Shown here: positions 37,967 to 49,188 of the stretch, piece after piece
Layout: the number at the start of each line of letters is the position of its first letter
How positions within the stretch are numbered: the stretch's first letter is position 1
Made by a program: the position numbers and the translations under genes
The notes under the pieces: model-generated
The model's input: only the letters and a program-made list of their open reading frames with translations
Told to the model about the DNA's origin: nothing
The model's database searches: none
From: Liolophura sinensis
Lineage: Eukaryota > Mollusca > Polyplacophora > Chitonida > Chitonidae
Assembly: GCF_032854445.1 (NCBI RefSeq)
Contig: NC_088302.1
Location: 32,889,979 to 32,953,978, forward strand
Length of the DNA stretch: 64,000 bases
Reading direction: 5' to 3'

Positions 37967-38352
37967 CGAGACCACCTCAATTGTCTGGAGTACCCAACTT
38001 CATTCGTCTGGAAAACGCAATCTCATTGGTTTGGAACACCTGACCACATTGGTCTAGATGATGCGATCTCATTGGTCTAGAAGATCCGGTCTCATTGGTC
38101 TAGAAGATCCGGTCTCATTGGTCTAGAAGATCCGGTCTCATTGGTCTAGAAGATCCGGTCTCATTGGTCTGGAACACGCGACCTCATTTGTTTAGACCAC
38201 GCCATCTCATTGGTTTAGAACTCGCAGCCTCAATTGTTTTGAACCAACGGCCACACTGATCTAGAAAACATGACCTCAGTAGACTGGAACACGTAACTTC
38301 TTCCTGTTACACGCGACCTAGAGCATGCAACCTGGTCTGGAACAGGCGACCT
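37967..38352. repeat. 23-bp tandem array, about 16 copies
   Basis: The central units TCTAGAAGATCCGGTCTCATTGG (38077-38170) are identical. Flanking units diverge to forms like TCTGGAACACGCGACCTCATT and then fade. The identical centre suggests recent local expansion. There are no unique spacers between units, so it is not CRISPR-like. The central units each hold a TCTAGA site. Confidence 0.85.
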
Positions 38353-40432
38353 CCATCACAGATAGTTTGGATCTGACAAACGATCGCAGAAACGATGAAG
38401 GATATTTGACCTGCTTATTTCCTTGAATTAAGACTGATTTAACCTACTGGAAGGCCGTCTTAGCACATGGCTGCATTTTTAACTTTTAAAATGACAGGTG
38501 ACATATGAACCAGAATATAACATGAATAGTGAACATGGCTTTTGTCAAAACGAATCATCAATAAATGTTTCATTAAGGCATGGATTTGCAGTTATTGTAA
38601 AATACTGACATCTGGAGTGCCAGACTTGTCTGCAGCCTTTCCTCAAACCTACATTAAGTTAGCTACATCTGGTTGCACATGGCCTCCGATTTCATAGTGA
38701 TGCACCAGGCCGGTGGAGGCATTGTGTCAGAGAAAGCTACTGGTTCCATATTATCTAGGGGAAAGCCTCGACGCCCATCTGTTTTAATGTAGCATGTTAA
38801 CTGTATGATCTTCATCGGTTTCTTAGAATAGTTGTCTGTGTTTAAGATGTTTGAGATCAGATCAGGTTAGGGAAGGTTAGATGCGATTGTAACAGGTGTA
38901 GAATTGTAACTACTGTCAAGTGGCATTGTTTACGAATACTCCTTTGAGTGAAGGCCGTTATTCAAGCGTGACGCCGTAATGATAGACGACACACAACAAC
39001 ACGCGACAGTGTATATACGATTCCCTTTAGTTTAACTTACCAACTACAGCTAACTGTGAATTGAATAGCATCATGAAACATTACATGTCCATAAACCGTG
39101 GAACATTTGAGGTATACTCTTAAAACCTATGGTTGCCATGGCGACCAGGTGAGTCACTATTATAGATGCCGTCATCTTTAAGCCCGGTTGGCGATCAATG
39201 TGGCGCATATAGCTTCAAGATTTTAGAGACCATTCTTTGTGATGTAACTGAGGGCCTTGTAAACAATACGGCATATAGAGCCCTGGTGTACAGTAATCTG
39301 ACGTATGTCTCACAATCGATGAGCATGGCGGCTATTAAAAAATATCTGCGTGGTATCTGATCTAATTTACCCAATGTGATGTTTTCTTGACAGATTTTAT
39401 TTGATCGGATTCAGCACAATGGTTATATCTAATTTATTTGATTTATGAAAGTAATATTGTCAAGAAAAAGACACAGACGGAGTGGTTGTCCATATTGGCG
39501 TTGAGCAAAAACGGTCCAACAAAGACCACCGTCCAGACTGTCCCTTGGCCTGCTATACGCTTATATTTGTTCACGAACACAGCGTGTTTCCCCAGCGGAA
39601 ATATAATGCTGTGTATTCTGCGAGTACAATAAACATTCGGCTCGTACAGCCTCAACTGTGCGAGGCTTTAGTATTCTTTGGACGGAGAAATGTATTATTT
39701 TACATTTATTAAAGCCCATGAAAAGAAGTGTTTAACAGAACCCTAATTCATTGTTTTTGTCTGTGGAAAGGAAAGGGATAAGAGTGGGGATCCTGGAAAT
39801 GGAAGATCGGTTTGCTTGCTATATTCTATTTTTGATCTATGGCCCCTTATTTCGTCATGTAACACGCTTCTGTTGTTTTTCCGGTAAACGTACAGGGGAT
39901 CCCAGAAAGTCATTCCCAAGACGTTAGCAACCAGTCTCAACTACGCACACTTTTGGTATGTTGCGTGAAGTACGTCGCATTTTCTATATAGATGTTTTGG
40001 AAAGACAACTAAGGAGGATAAAAGCCCTCGATGTCCACCCAGTTGGAGACCGCTTTGGAGAGGGTTTCTGAGTAGTTGCCACTGTACATATACTACTTGT
40101 ATAGTCAGCGTATACAGCACCATGAGAGAAATTTTCCAAGCATGTTGTAAAGGGTTATAGCTGTTAGCTGGATGGTTAACGTTGACGCTAGCAATGCGTT
40201 CTGCTACGATCGACTAAACACATGAACATGGGGGATGAGCTTTTACTCTATCTTTACACGACTGAGCGCTGAGTGAGGATGGTATCTCGATAAGGCTTAG
40301 GTAAAGGTTAGAGATGAGAGGACAACGGTTGAGAAAGGTTTGAAATGACAGTGGGCTTTATAGGGAAGGTCATAATGCTGGTGCTAAAAGTAAATACCAC
40401 GAAGACGAATCAGTGGGCTATAAGGATGGATC
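38353..40432. other. Long stretch without an identified gene
   Basis: Frames of 60-76 codons on both strands at 39166-40123 overlap each other and match no family I know. I see no SINE or tandem repeat until the 78-bp minisatellite. Confidence 0.45.
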
Positions 40433-41842
40433 GAGTGTGATATTGGCATAGAGAGAACAAAAGATCTGATGTAAGAATGATGGAGCATTTATGTCCATGT
40501 AGATTTTATGGAGTGTGATATTGATATAGAGAGAAGAAAAGATCTGATGTAAGAATGATGGAGCATTTATGTCCATGTAGATTGTATGGAGTGTGATATT
40601 GACATAGAGAGAACAAAAGATCTGATGTAAGAATGATGGAGCATTTATGTCCGTGTAGATTGTTTGGAGTGTGATACTGACATAGAGAGAACAAAAGATC
40701 TGATGTAAGAATGATGGAGCATTTATGTCCATGTAGATTGTTTGGAGTGTGATATTGACATAGAGAGAACAAAAGATCTGATGTAAGAATGATGGAGCAT
40801 TTATGTCCATGTAGATTGTATAGAGTGTGATATTGGCATAGAGAGAACAAAAGATCTGATGTAAGAATGATGGAGCATTTATGTCCGTGTAGATTGTATG
40901 GAGTGTGATATTGACATAGAGAGAACAAAAGATCTGATGTAAGAATGATGGAGCATTTATGTCCATGTAGATTGTATGGAGTGTGATATTGACATAGAGA
41001 GAAGAAAAGATCTGATGTAAGAATGATGGAGCATTTATGTCCATGTAGATTGTATAGAGTGTGATATTGGCATAGAGAGAAGAAAAGATCTGATGTAAGA
41101 ATGATGGAGCATTTAAGTCCATGTAGATTGTATGGAGTGTGATATTGGTATAGAGAGAAGAAAAGATCTGATGTAAGAATGATGGAGCATTTATGTCCAT
41201 GTAGATTGTATGGAGTGTGATATTGGTATAGAGAGAAGAAAAGATCTGATGTAAGAATGATGGAGCATTTATGTCCGTGTAGATTGTATGGAGTGTGATA
41301 TTGACATAGAGAGAAGAAAAGATCTGATGTAAGAATGATGGAGCATTTATGTCCATGTAGATTGTATAGAGTGTGATATTGGCATAGAGAGAAGAAAAGA
41401 TCTGATGTAAGAATGATGGAGCATTTATGTCCATGTAGATTGTATGGAGTGTGATATTGGCATAGAGAGAAGAAAAGATCTGATGTAAGAATGATGGAGC
41501 ATTTATGTCCATGTAGATTGTATGGAGTGTGATGTTGGTATAGAGAGAAGAAAAGATCTGATGTAAGAATGATGGAGCATTTATGTCCATGTAGATTGTA
41601 TGGAGTGTGATGTTGGCATAGAGAGAAGAAAAGATCTGATGTAAGAATGATGGAGCATTTATGTCCATGTAGATTGTATGGAGTGTGATATTGGTATAGA
41701 GAGAAGAAAAGATCTGATGTAAGAATGATGGAGCATTTATGTCCATGTAGATTGTATGGAGTGTGATATTGACATAGAGAGAACAAGAGATCTGATGTAA
41801 GAATGATGGAACATTAATACCCATGTAGATTGTATGGAGTGT
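40433..41842. repeat. 78-bp minisatellite, 18 copies
   Basis: The unit is GATCTGATGTAAGAATGATG, then GAGCATTTATGTCCATGTAG, ATTGTATGGAGTGTGATATT and GACATAGAGAGAACAAAA. All units are exactly 78 bases. Variation sits at a few positions: GACATA / GGCATA / GGTATA, AGAACA / AGAAGA, CCATG / CCGTG, TGTATGG / TGTATAG / TGTTTGG. Because 78 is 26 codons, a 468-codon minus frame (40418-41824) and an overlapping 426-codon minus frame (40506-41786) stay open. In the longer frame nearly every unit variant changes the amino acid (A/T/V, S/C, M/T, H/Y), so nothing indicates coding constraint. The last unit (from about 41780) is the most diverged, as usual at array edges. Confidence 0.95.
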
Positions 41843-42332
41843 ATCTGCAGTATTGCCTCACGGACACTCATGACAAAGACTTGACGTTGCACAATGTTAC
41901 CGTATACTATATGTAGTGACATCGGGCTGACCAGTGCTATAGCTCATTCCTTCTGGCTGGATGCCATTTTACTACAACTATTTTAAGTATTTCTTTAACA
42001 TGACTCGATGTGGAACTGAACCCGGGTCTTTAGCTCGTTACTTTGATACTCTAATATCTTCATCACAGCAGGTTGATAAAGTTGATAATATTTGTGTTAA
42101 TAGAAATCATGTACGATCGTATTTAGGTATAGGAATATCTAGTCGGAGGGTGAAAAAGAATAGCATAAGTCTTCAGGAGGAAATTTTTTTTTAATGGGAT
42201 GATGGGAATGTTAATTAAACGGCTCATTTTTATGTACGAATAAAGATTACTGGATACATGTATGGGTGGATAATAGTTATTTGAGGGTCAGACGGAAGAG
42301 AGGCTTGTGTTAATGTACAAAGGTAAGCGTGG
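41843..42332. other. No recognisable feature
   Basis: A 77-codon plus frame at 41961-42194 matches nothing I know. There is a short T run at 42184-42192. Confidence 0.4.
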
Positions 42333-42592
42333 TTGCGGGTACTGACACCGGTATTTGGATAGTCGGCGATATGTCAGACTTAGACACAGCCAAAAATTCG
42401 GATACACATTACCCTGGATTGCGGGTACTGGTATTTGGATAGTTGGCGTTTTGTCAGACTTAGACACAGCCAATCATTCTGACACACACTGGACTGGGTT
42501 GCGGGTACTGGTACTGGTACTGGTATTTGGATAATCGGCGTTATATCAGACTTAAACACAGCCAATAATTCTTATACACATTCAACTGGTTT
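42333..42592. repeat. About 80-86-bp repeat, three copies, with inner hexamer
   Basis: TTGCGGGTACTG begins copies at 42333, 42419 and 42499. Each continues TATTTGGATAGT, GGCG, then TCAGACTTAGACACAGCCAA. In the third copy the hexamer GGTACT is expanded to three units, so a microsatellite is growing inside the longer repeat. The overlapping minus frames here are repeat translations. Confidence 0.8.
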
Positions 42593-43987
42593 GCTGTCAT
42601 AGTTCTGTCCATTTGAAAGAGATATTTGAATTTAATTCGAAACTACACGTATGTCACTCAAAGTACATGTTGTAGTGGAAGTACAATGACTTTCGCCGTG
42701 GAAATATGTTGAACCAGTTGCCAAAGTGAGTAAGAATTTTTTTAATACACAAATCTTTAAATTATTTCAAAGTGCTTTCTGATGAGAATAGAGTCAGGTA
42801 AACATCAGCACTATTTCTTTATTTCGCCGGGAGCATTTCGGATTATTATTTGGCATTTGCCCCATTTAAGGTGTATTGGTAAAACATTGTACGCATGTTT
42901 CATAGACTGCATTGTATCATCATCCAAGCTGTCACGATTTGCTGAAATGTCATAAATTCTTGAGCAGTATTAAATCGATGAAAATGTGAGGGGAAAAAAA
43001 AGAAAAGTGTTCTCTTAATCTAATCTACCAATTGCAATTTTGTCTTGGCATTTCCTTTCGTTTTTAATGTTTAATAATATCAAAGCCATTCTTCTCCACA
43101 AAAACTGTTTACCACAAACAATTCTCTAATCAAAAACACGCCAAAGATGATGCGAAGGTTTGGGACCAAATTGTTTTGGTTCCACGCCGATACCACGTTT
43201 ATGCCAATTATTTTAATAGATGCGCAGACTCTAACCGAAGCTGACGTGACTCTTGGATAGGATTCAACTGAATGGTCATGTGTGTATAAGGGCGTTGTAA
43301 GCGAACATTTTGCACTTCAGAGAATTGGATCAACTACACATGATGTTCATTAAAACCAAGCTTTCTGTGCGTGTAAAGCTTCGAAAATCATAGCCCTGGA
43401 AATGAAAAACGTGACCTGGATATTTGCGCCATATTTCAAGCTAAACAGCTTCCAGTCGCAAATTTCATAGCTGTGGAACTTATTGACTAGATGTATTTGT
43501 CACTGGTTGGTTGCTTTTGTCTTTAGATTAAATACAATAACCTTAACATTCTATTGTGTTTCTCTTGATCTATTTCATTGAAGGCGACATATTGCCTCAA
43601 ACTGTTCTTCTCGCCAAAGAAAAGAGTAGATATGACAAGAAGTGAGATATAAAATAAATTTCTGGAATTAGCGTTTAACTTTATACTAAGCCGTATTATT
43701 TTTATTAATTAATAATGTTGCAATCCAAGAAACAGCATGGCTGTATACCAGTTTTATTGAAATACCCGCAGGAACTAAAGTGGTTTTTTTTTTTCGCTGT
43801 CTGATAGCAATCTATTCTACATGTTACACAGCTACTGTTGCATAGAATAAAAATATTTCAGTGACGAAAGAAAAATGTTTTCTTCTCTTGCCTAGAAATT
43901 TGGATGTCGATGTCATAAAGAGAAGTAGCGAGAAAATATGGCTGAAATGTTGCCGATGTGTCGTCAAGCCTTAATCATTCATTAGTA
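42593..43987. other. AT-rich stretch without an identified gene
   Basis: Only short frames occur here. I see no tandem repeat, hairpin of note or mobile element before the SINE at 43.99 kb. There are short homopolymer runs near 42994 and 43785. Confidence 0.45.
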
Positions 43988-44116
43988 GAGCGGGCCTCCG
44001 TGGCTCAGTTGGTTAGCGCGCTAGCCCGGTTTCCTCCCACCATAATGCTGGTCGCCGTTGTATAAATGAAATATTCTTGAGTACGGCGTAAAAAACATCA
44101 ATCGAATAAAAAATAA
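43988..44116 (+). mobile_element. SINE family B, copy 2, internally deleted
   Basis: The head GGGCCTCCGTGGCTCAGTTGG, with TTAGCGCGCTAG, is intact up to just past the A box. It is then joined directly to the 3' part GCCCGGTTTCCTCCCACC and the conserved end TTCTTGAGTACGGCGTAAAA. About 150 bp, including the B box, is missing compared with full-length copies. ATTCATTAGTA (43977-43987) and ATTCATTCGTA (44117-44127) are a likely target duplication with one mismatch, so the deleted form probably inserted as such. The junction falls at GCCCGG. Confidence 0.85.
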
Positions 44117-45004
44117 ATTCATTCGTAAAGAAACGCTCTCTTATCATTGAGAACAGTCTTGTAAGAATTTTGTTGTATGTAACAGGATACTTTGTGTTTT
44201 GAATATATACCAGAATCCTTTCCGTTAAATATGCATGCATTGAGCATTTGATTTCAGATGATAATCTGCTATTACTAAATAGTTGTTTTAATAAACATTA
44301 CCAAAAGACATCACCTTTTTTTGCTACAGAAGCTACAGACATTTTGTAAATTCTCAGCCTTATGGCATTATGACCGTGATGTAACCAATCGGTTATTGAC
44401 TTACCCTGTACAGAACTGTCTCGCTGATCAAGTCGTATGCATATTCATGACGCAAACGGACATAGCAGTACCGGACCAGAAAAGATCCTCTTACGTATAT
44501 CCGAGTATTAACAGATCTCTCGGGCAAAACTTGTTCAAATTAGCCGCTTGAACGATGGAAATCAATATCTAAGACGGCAATTTTGTAGTTCTTTTGAGAG
44601 TAGATTGGTTTCAGTCCGACTGAAGAACACCTTGTAGATAAACAGTATCTTGTAAATACTGGATGTAGAAACATACCATCTCTATTTGAATACTACAAAG
44701 AGTCTGTTAACATTAATGATGCAGAGGTCGATTTTAATGCTTTCAAATATGTGATTTATGGACAGATACCCAAAAATCAGCCTCGCCGTTTGAAGATTTT
44801 TGTTGGCGTGCTTGGAGTATAACTTCACCTTAAGTTTAATACTGTTCCTACCATGACTGTATTTATAGCAGACAGGTCCCAATGCCTTCCTCTATCGTCA
44901 TGCGGGCAATGCCAGAAATGACGGTGTCTATAACAGGGCAGCTCCCATGCCTCACTGGGACGCCATTCGGAGGACAGTAGACATATCTGATTATAACAGG
45001 CCAG
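44117..45004. other. No gene; weak 67-bp duplication
   Basis: TGACTGTATTTATAGCAGAC (near 44852) and TGACGGTGTCTATAACAGGG (near 44919) start two diverged segments that both continue toward GCTCCCATGCCT-like text. This suggests a short tandem duplication. Frames here (up to 76 codons) match nothing I know. Confidence 0.35.
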
Positions 45005-45129
45005 GGTCCGGTTTTATGAAACTTACTAAGTGTTGTTGCCCTTAGCTAAATGTACTTTATATCTCTACTACATACGTTGTCATGGCAGTTAAGGACTTAC
45101 AGAGCAAAGTGAGTTTCATGAAACCGACC
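45005..45129. mobile_element. Foldback MITE candidate, about 125 bp
   Basis: The left arm GGTCCGGTTTTATGAAACTT (from 45005) and the right arm (ending GTTTCATGAAACCGACC, about 45113-45129) are imperfect inverted complements. Similarity continues about 40 bases inward (GTTGCCCTTAGCT against the complement of AGTTAAGGACTTAC). The element is thus almost entirely two arms with a short centre, typical of a foldback MITE. I could not fix a target duplication. I recall similar GTTTCATGAAAC palindromic elements as repetitive in molluscs, but I cannot verify this here. Confidence 0.55.
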
Positions 45130-45588
45130 GCGGTTCCAATTGTCTAACTTTAACGCCATACTTAGAACACCACACATGATGATATGAAGTATGCTCACTT
45201 AACAAACCATTTCGCCTATTCGCTCATAGTGCGAAGTATAAACGTACTACGATTGTCAGTACTGAAGTTTTAGACATGACCTTACTCGGGATTTAAACCA
45301 TGTCTCCCGATTTCAGATGCTTTAATCTCCCTCTCATAGATGTATTTGCTCTTTACTCGCGATGCCACCAGTTGCAACTTCTTGTGTGAAGATGGTATAG
45401 TTGTTTCTCCTTACTTTCACACGCATTTCTTACTAAATATCTCCTATTAGCTTTTTCATTATTATAAAAGTACACGAAACACCCATGCAATGAATATGAA
45501 CTTTATTAATGAATAAAGTATTATCACCGAAATGTACGTCGTCCATTTTTTCACTTGTTCGAAGTTGCTAGAATGTAGACAATGTGTC
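45130..45588. other. No recognisable feature
   Basis: Only unique-looking sequence lies between the foldback element and the next SINE. The 70-codon frame at 45532-45744 runs into that SINE and is not credible as a gene. Confidence 0.45.
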
Positions 45589-45600
45589 CTAGCCATATTT

Positions 45601-45956
45601 ACCGGCCCCGATAGCACAGTTGGTAGAGTGTCCCCTTCGAGAGGGGTAGATCCAGGGTCAGTTCTGGGTCGAGTGACACCTAAGACCTTAAAAGAGAAAG
45701 TTGTAACTTCCTCGCTTGGCGTTCAGCATGAAGGGGATAGTTGAACGACTGGTTGACCCGTATCAGTATAACGGCTCAGGCGGGGCGGCTTACTTCCTTT
45801 CGGTAAGGCGTCTCAGTAAAGCAGCACTAGATAATAGAGCGGTGGAAATCCGTCCTGCAACAAGGAGGCACATTACACGCACCCTAAGGATTCCTTCGTC
45901 GTCATATGACTGAAAAATTGTTAAGTATCACGTTAAACCCCGGTCACTCACTCACT
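45601..45956 (+). mobile_element. Full-length tRNA-headed SINE, family A, copy 2
   Basis: It has the same architecture as the copy at 16.16 kb. The A box is intact (GATAGCACAGTTGGTAGAG), followed by the decayed B-box region GGGTCAGTTCTGG, the AAGTTGTAACTTCCTCGC body, the conserved TTGTTAAGTATCACGTTAAA end and a CACTCACTCACTC tail. A perfect 12-base target duplication, CTAGCCATATTT, lies at 45589-45600 and 45957-45968. GAGTATCACG replaces GAGTACGACG in the normally conserved 3' motif. The 65-codon frame inside it is part of the element. Confidence 0.93.
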
Positions 45957-45968
45957 CTAGCCATATTT

Positions 45969-48658
45969 GAACATGTCTGTCCGTCATTTTAATCACTTAC
46001 ACACAGAATGTGGATAAGGTTGCAAACGGTTCATATATATATATTCTGCCATATGGTAGCCATTTATATTTTCTTTTGTTTTATTTTCATCACTTTTTGC
46101 ACCTACAGAATATATATTATTGGCATCAACTTAATAATATCACGGGAGTATTTCACGAATCTGTATGCTGAATATGTTGTTGTAAAGTATGTCTTTGAAC
46201 TGTGGATTATAACATTCTTTCGCTCCTTAAAACTCAAGGAAAAATGTCAAAATAAACAGAAGAATTTGTAGTCTCAGTATATAAAGCTGATTGCTTAAGA
46301 TATACAGTTTATTTGCTACTGTTACTGTAATACAACTCCAAGAAAAAAGCATGCGGCTTTCCTCTGACGTCGGAAGGCTTAGGAGCAATTACCTAAGCTT
46401 GGCTCGTATTTTCTTCAATATCTTGACGTCGTGTAGGTAAAACATGCTAATATATCGAAGGCTTCATTTCTGGCTACAGCTTCTCCTACGGCCCTGAGGG
46501 ACAAACAGAGCTGCAATCGACTAATTCCGCGTTTATTGTCCTCAACTTGTAAATAAATCATTCCATGATCTCTCGAACCGAACAAAACGATCTTAAGCAA
46601 TTTAAATACTCAGTTCACCAGAGACAATGCATGTTTTTTTTTGTCCAATTCGTTTAATTTGGAGTTGCAAGATCTTGATTTGGCAGCTTGATTTTGTGGA
46701 ACTTGTGCTGAGATAGCTTCATATTGCGATGGTATATGACAAATCACTAATCGCGCTAGATAGTTTTTGTCGCTATATTATAAAGCTTTCAGGCGGTGGC
46801 AATAAAACAGCCCAGACCGACCTATCAGGAGACAGACACATGGATTTTAGACGCTACTCTTTTTACCGGAGATTCCGTTTGTGTAAGAGAGTTTATCTGT
46901 CTCCCTTGATCGAGGAGCCGTCGACCCACTCGACAGAGGAGGGTTGTTTTAAGTGAATAGGTAACGATATTTTACACTGGTAGCGAGTAGATACCATCGT
47001 CGGCCGACATCGGGGGACCACGACACTCCATCGGTCAAAATCCTCTCAGCTTCTCCAAATTACCAAGTGCTCCGTGGAAACTACGACGCGCCATTCATCA
47101 AGCAGGAGCTTGCTCACAATTAGCGTGTTTGTATAATCATGCTTTTCGAACCGAAAAACGTTACTTGAGATGACCAACAATCAGCCAAAGCGACGTAATT
47201 AAAGTCCATCCTTTCCTATCGTCTATCTTCGACTGTTCAAGGGAAACGAGGTTTCTTGTGCCTTCTCTTTATTACCATGGAAACTCATCGAAGGAGTTTA
47301 GAGGTGATCTTTGCCCTTCCTAGCCATGCCTTATTTGGCGACCAAGGGGGAATTGATCATGGTGCTTCAACTTCGCCCCATAGATCAGCTATCCACTCCG
47401 CTTTAACTTTTCCAACGAAAACCAATAAGTTACAGTTGTAATTTTCCCAAATCAAATTGCCATGACAACGGAGCAAGACCCTTCCCTAACAGCTGGGACC
47501 ATAACCAAGTTCTCTAAGATAAACAAAATCATGGTCTAGCGACTGTCGTCCGTGCGTGGCGCGCTCAAGTTGGCAATTGCTTGAAACTTCTTTCCGGTAT
47601 TAGATTAGAGCGAAGCATTTTTTGTCTGCGAAATGATTACGTGGTCCATTTCCAAGGTGTCAATGCAGGCATCGTTTCTTCCCTTAACGATCGCAGATCC
47701 ATCACACTTCGCAGTTGATTTGCTTAAAATGAAGATGTGTACGCTCATTTTGTCGATGAACAGCGACTTTTCCAATCTAGAAAAGTTCAAGTTGGTCATT
47801 CTCAACACCTTTGTGATGTACCCCTCCTTCAAAACCTAATTGTTGCGGGGATTCTTCGAACTCTGATTCTCAGCAAATCACAGACAGAACTTCCTATTCT
47901 GCAAAAGAGAATCTAAAAAGGGGCAAACGGTGCATTTCTCCGATCTGAGCGGTCTTAGTCTATGGAGATTAAAACTGGTGATCTTCGATGTTAATATCAT
48001 GCATGAAATGTTCTCTGTTACAATATTTTATGGTAGTGTGTTCGAACTTATGGTTGAAATATTCGACAGTGAACAGCATTGCGCTTTTCAAACAGTGGGA
48101 TTAACTGACATCATTCAACTGATCAGTCATTTATTTGACTTTTGTGTGAATTGTAGTTTTAATGCAAGGGCAACATAAAGTTATCATAAGGTAATATTCT
48201 CATTTTCTCTTTACAAACAAATGCTTACTGGTTAAAATCAAGAACTAATATCGGTTAGGTTTTTCTTTTTTAAACAATTGATTGAACAGAAAAATCTGGT
48301 AGGGACTAAAACATCTGGCTATTGATTGGACTGTCGATGGCATACATTGCATCTAGCTGAACATGCTAAACGTTTCTGCTCTGTAGCTCGGTAGTTTTTC
48401 TTTAACTAGAACCTTGATTACGAGCCGAAAAAGGGAAACTAAAATGATTTTCCAGATGAAAGGTTACACGACTTCTGCAATGAAATTTTTCAAGTGGAAT
48501 GGAGATTCCTTGTTGAATACGATTTTCCAAACGTAATAACACACAACTTGCTTTTGCTCTTGTCTTGAATTTTCGAAATCATGTTTTCCATCGTCTTAGG
48601 TTCTGGACAAATTGCATTAAAACATTAAACATCTCAAGTTTCGGTCTTAGGCTCATGA
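45969..48658. other. Long stretch without an identified gene
   Basis: Frames at 46008-46271, 46729-46956, 47605-47839 (both strands) and 47930-48178 have 68-87 codons and no recognisable domain. Opposing frames overlap fully at 47.6-47.8 kb. The sequence looks unique, without SINEs or tandem arrays. If a real gene exists in this window, this stretch and the one just after it are where I would look first, but I cannot support one. Confidence 0.35.
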
Positions 48659-48784
48659 ATGTTCTTGTCCGTTACAGTTCTTGCCGGTGCGCTGGCCTGG
48701 TACGTCTTCAGGATGGTAAGGCTTGGGCGGAAACGAACAGGTCTTCGCAGGCAAGATAGTGTAATTCTAGGTATCGAGGTTTAA
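48659..48784 (+). CDS. Candidate short ORF or exon with a signal-anchor segment
   Basis: An ATG at 48659 opens 41 codons. The first part is strongly hydrophobic (FLSVTVLAGALAWYVF, residues 2-17). A basic stretch follows (RMVRLGRKRTGLRR, residues 18-31), then a short tail and a stop. This layout is what a type-II signal anchor or an ER-membrane N-terminus looks like. Two splice donors in frame are possible: ATG|GTAAGG after 48716 and CTAG|GTATCG after 48770. A possible acceptor also exists inside (CCGTTACAG at 48676), which would make it an internal exon. A phase-compatible continuation could be the frame 48913-49188, rich in polar residues, after an AG at about 48942. All of this is inference. 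No family is recognised, and chance is a serious alternative. Confidence 0.18.
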   Translation: MFLSVTVLAGALAWYVFRMVRLGRKRTGLRRQDSVILGIEV

Positions 48785-48912
48785 TTCTATCGCCTACGCC
48801 GTTAAAGATGTGAAAATACTAATTTATTAACACAGGGCCATCGCATAAAGGCGTCTATCTGGCGGTTGAAATTGGCCGGAAATAAAGCAGCGGTATGTGA
48901 ATCCGAGGTTGA

Positions 48913-49188
48913 AATGAAATTCGTGCTTTCCGTCGTGTGAAGAAACGAACAGTGATGTGGAGGATCTTTGGAAAGCGCACGCCTATCAGCCTGACTGTGG
49001 AGAGCGAGCAGCGTGGCATGTCAGAGCTACACCCCAGCGCCGACCACCGGACCGACAGCAATCACACCGCTTCATCGGATACCATCGCCTCTAAACCTGA
49101 CCCCATGTGTACTCAGATAGGACAGAATTCAGATCAATGCTTCCTTGCTCCGTATATAAAACAACTCAACAAATGTAAGCCACGCTAA
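48913..49188 (+). other. Open frame that could be a 3' exon, unproven
   Basis: The frame from 48913 to the stop at 49188 has no ATG before 48955. Its middle (about 48955-49110) is GC-richer than its surroundings and encodes a polar, serine-, threonine- and histidine-rich stretch, such as SELHPSADHRTDSNHTASSD. This resembles the cytoplasmic tail of a membrane protein more than random frame translation, but such resemblance is weak evidence. Its last 40 bases overlap the start of the tandem array at 49.15 kb. Confidence 0.15.

Noticed and set aside
37967-38352. CRISPR-like array of 23-bp repeats
   Set aside because: Units are head-to-tail without unique spacers, and the sequence context is animal.
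40418-41824. 468-codon minus-strand frame, the longest in the window
   Set aside because: It is entirely the 78-bp minisatellite, and it stays open because 78 is divisible by three. A second frame is equally open, and unit variants are mostly amino-acid changing in the long frame.
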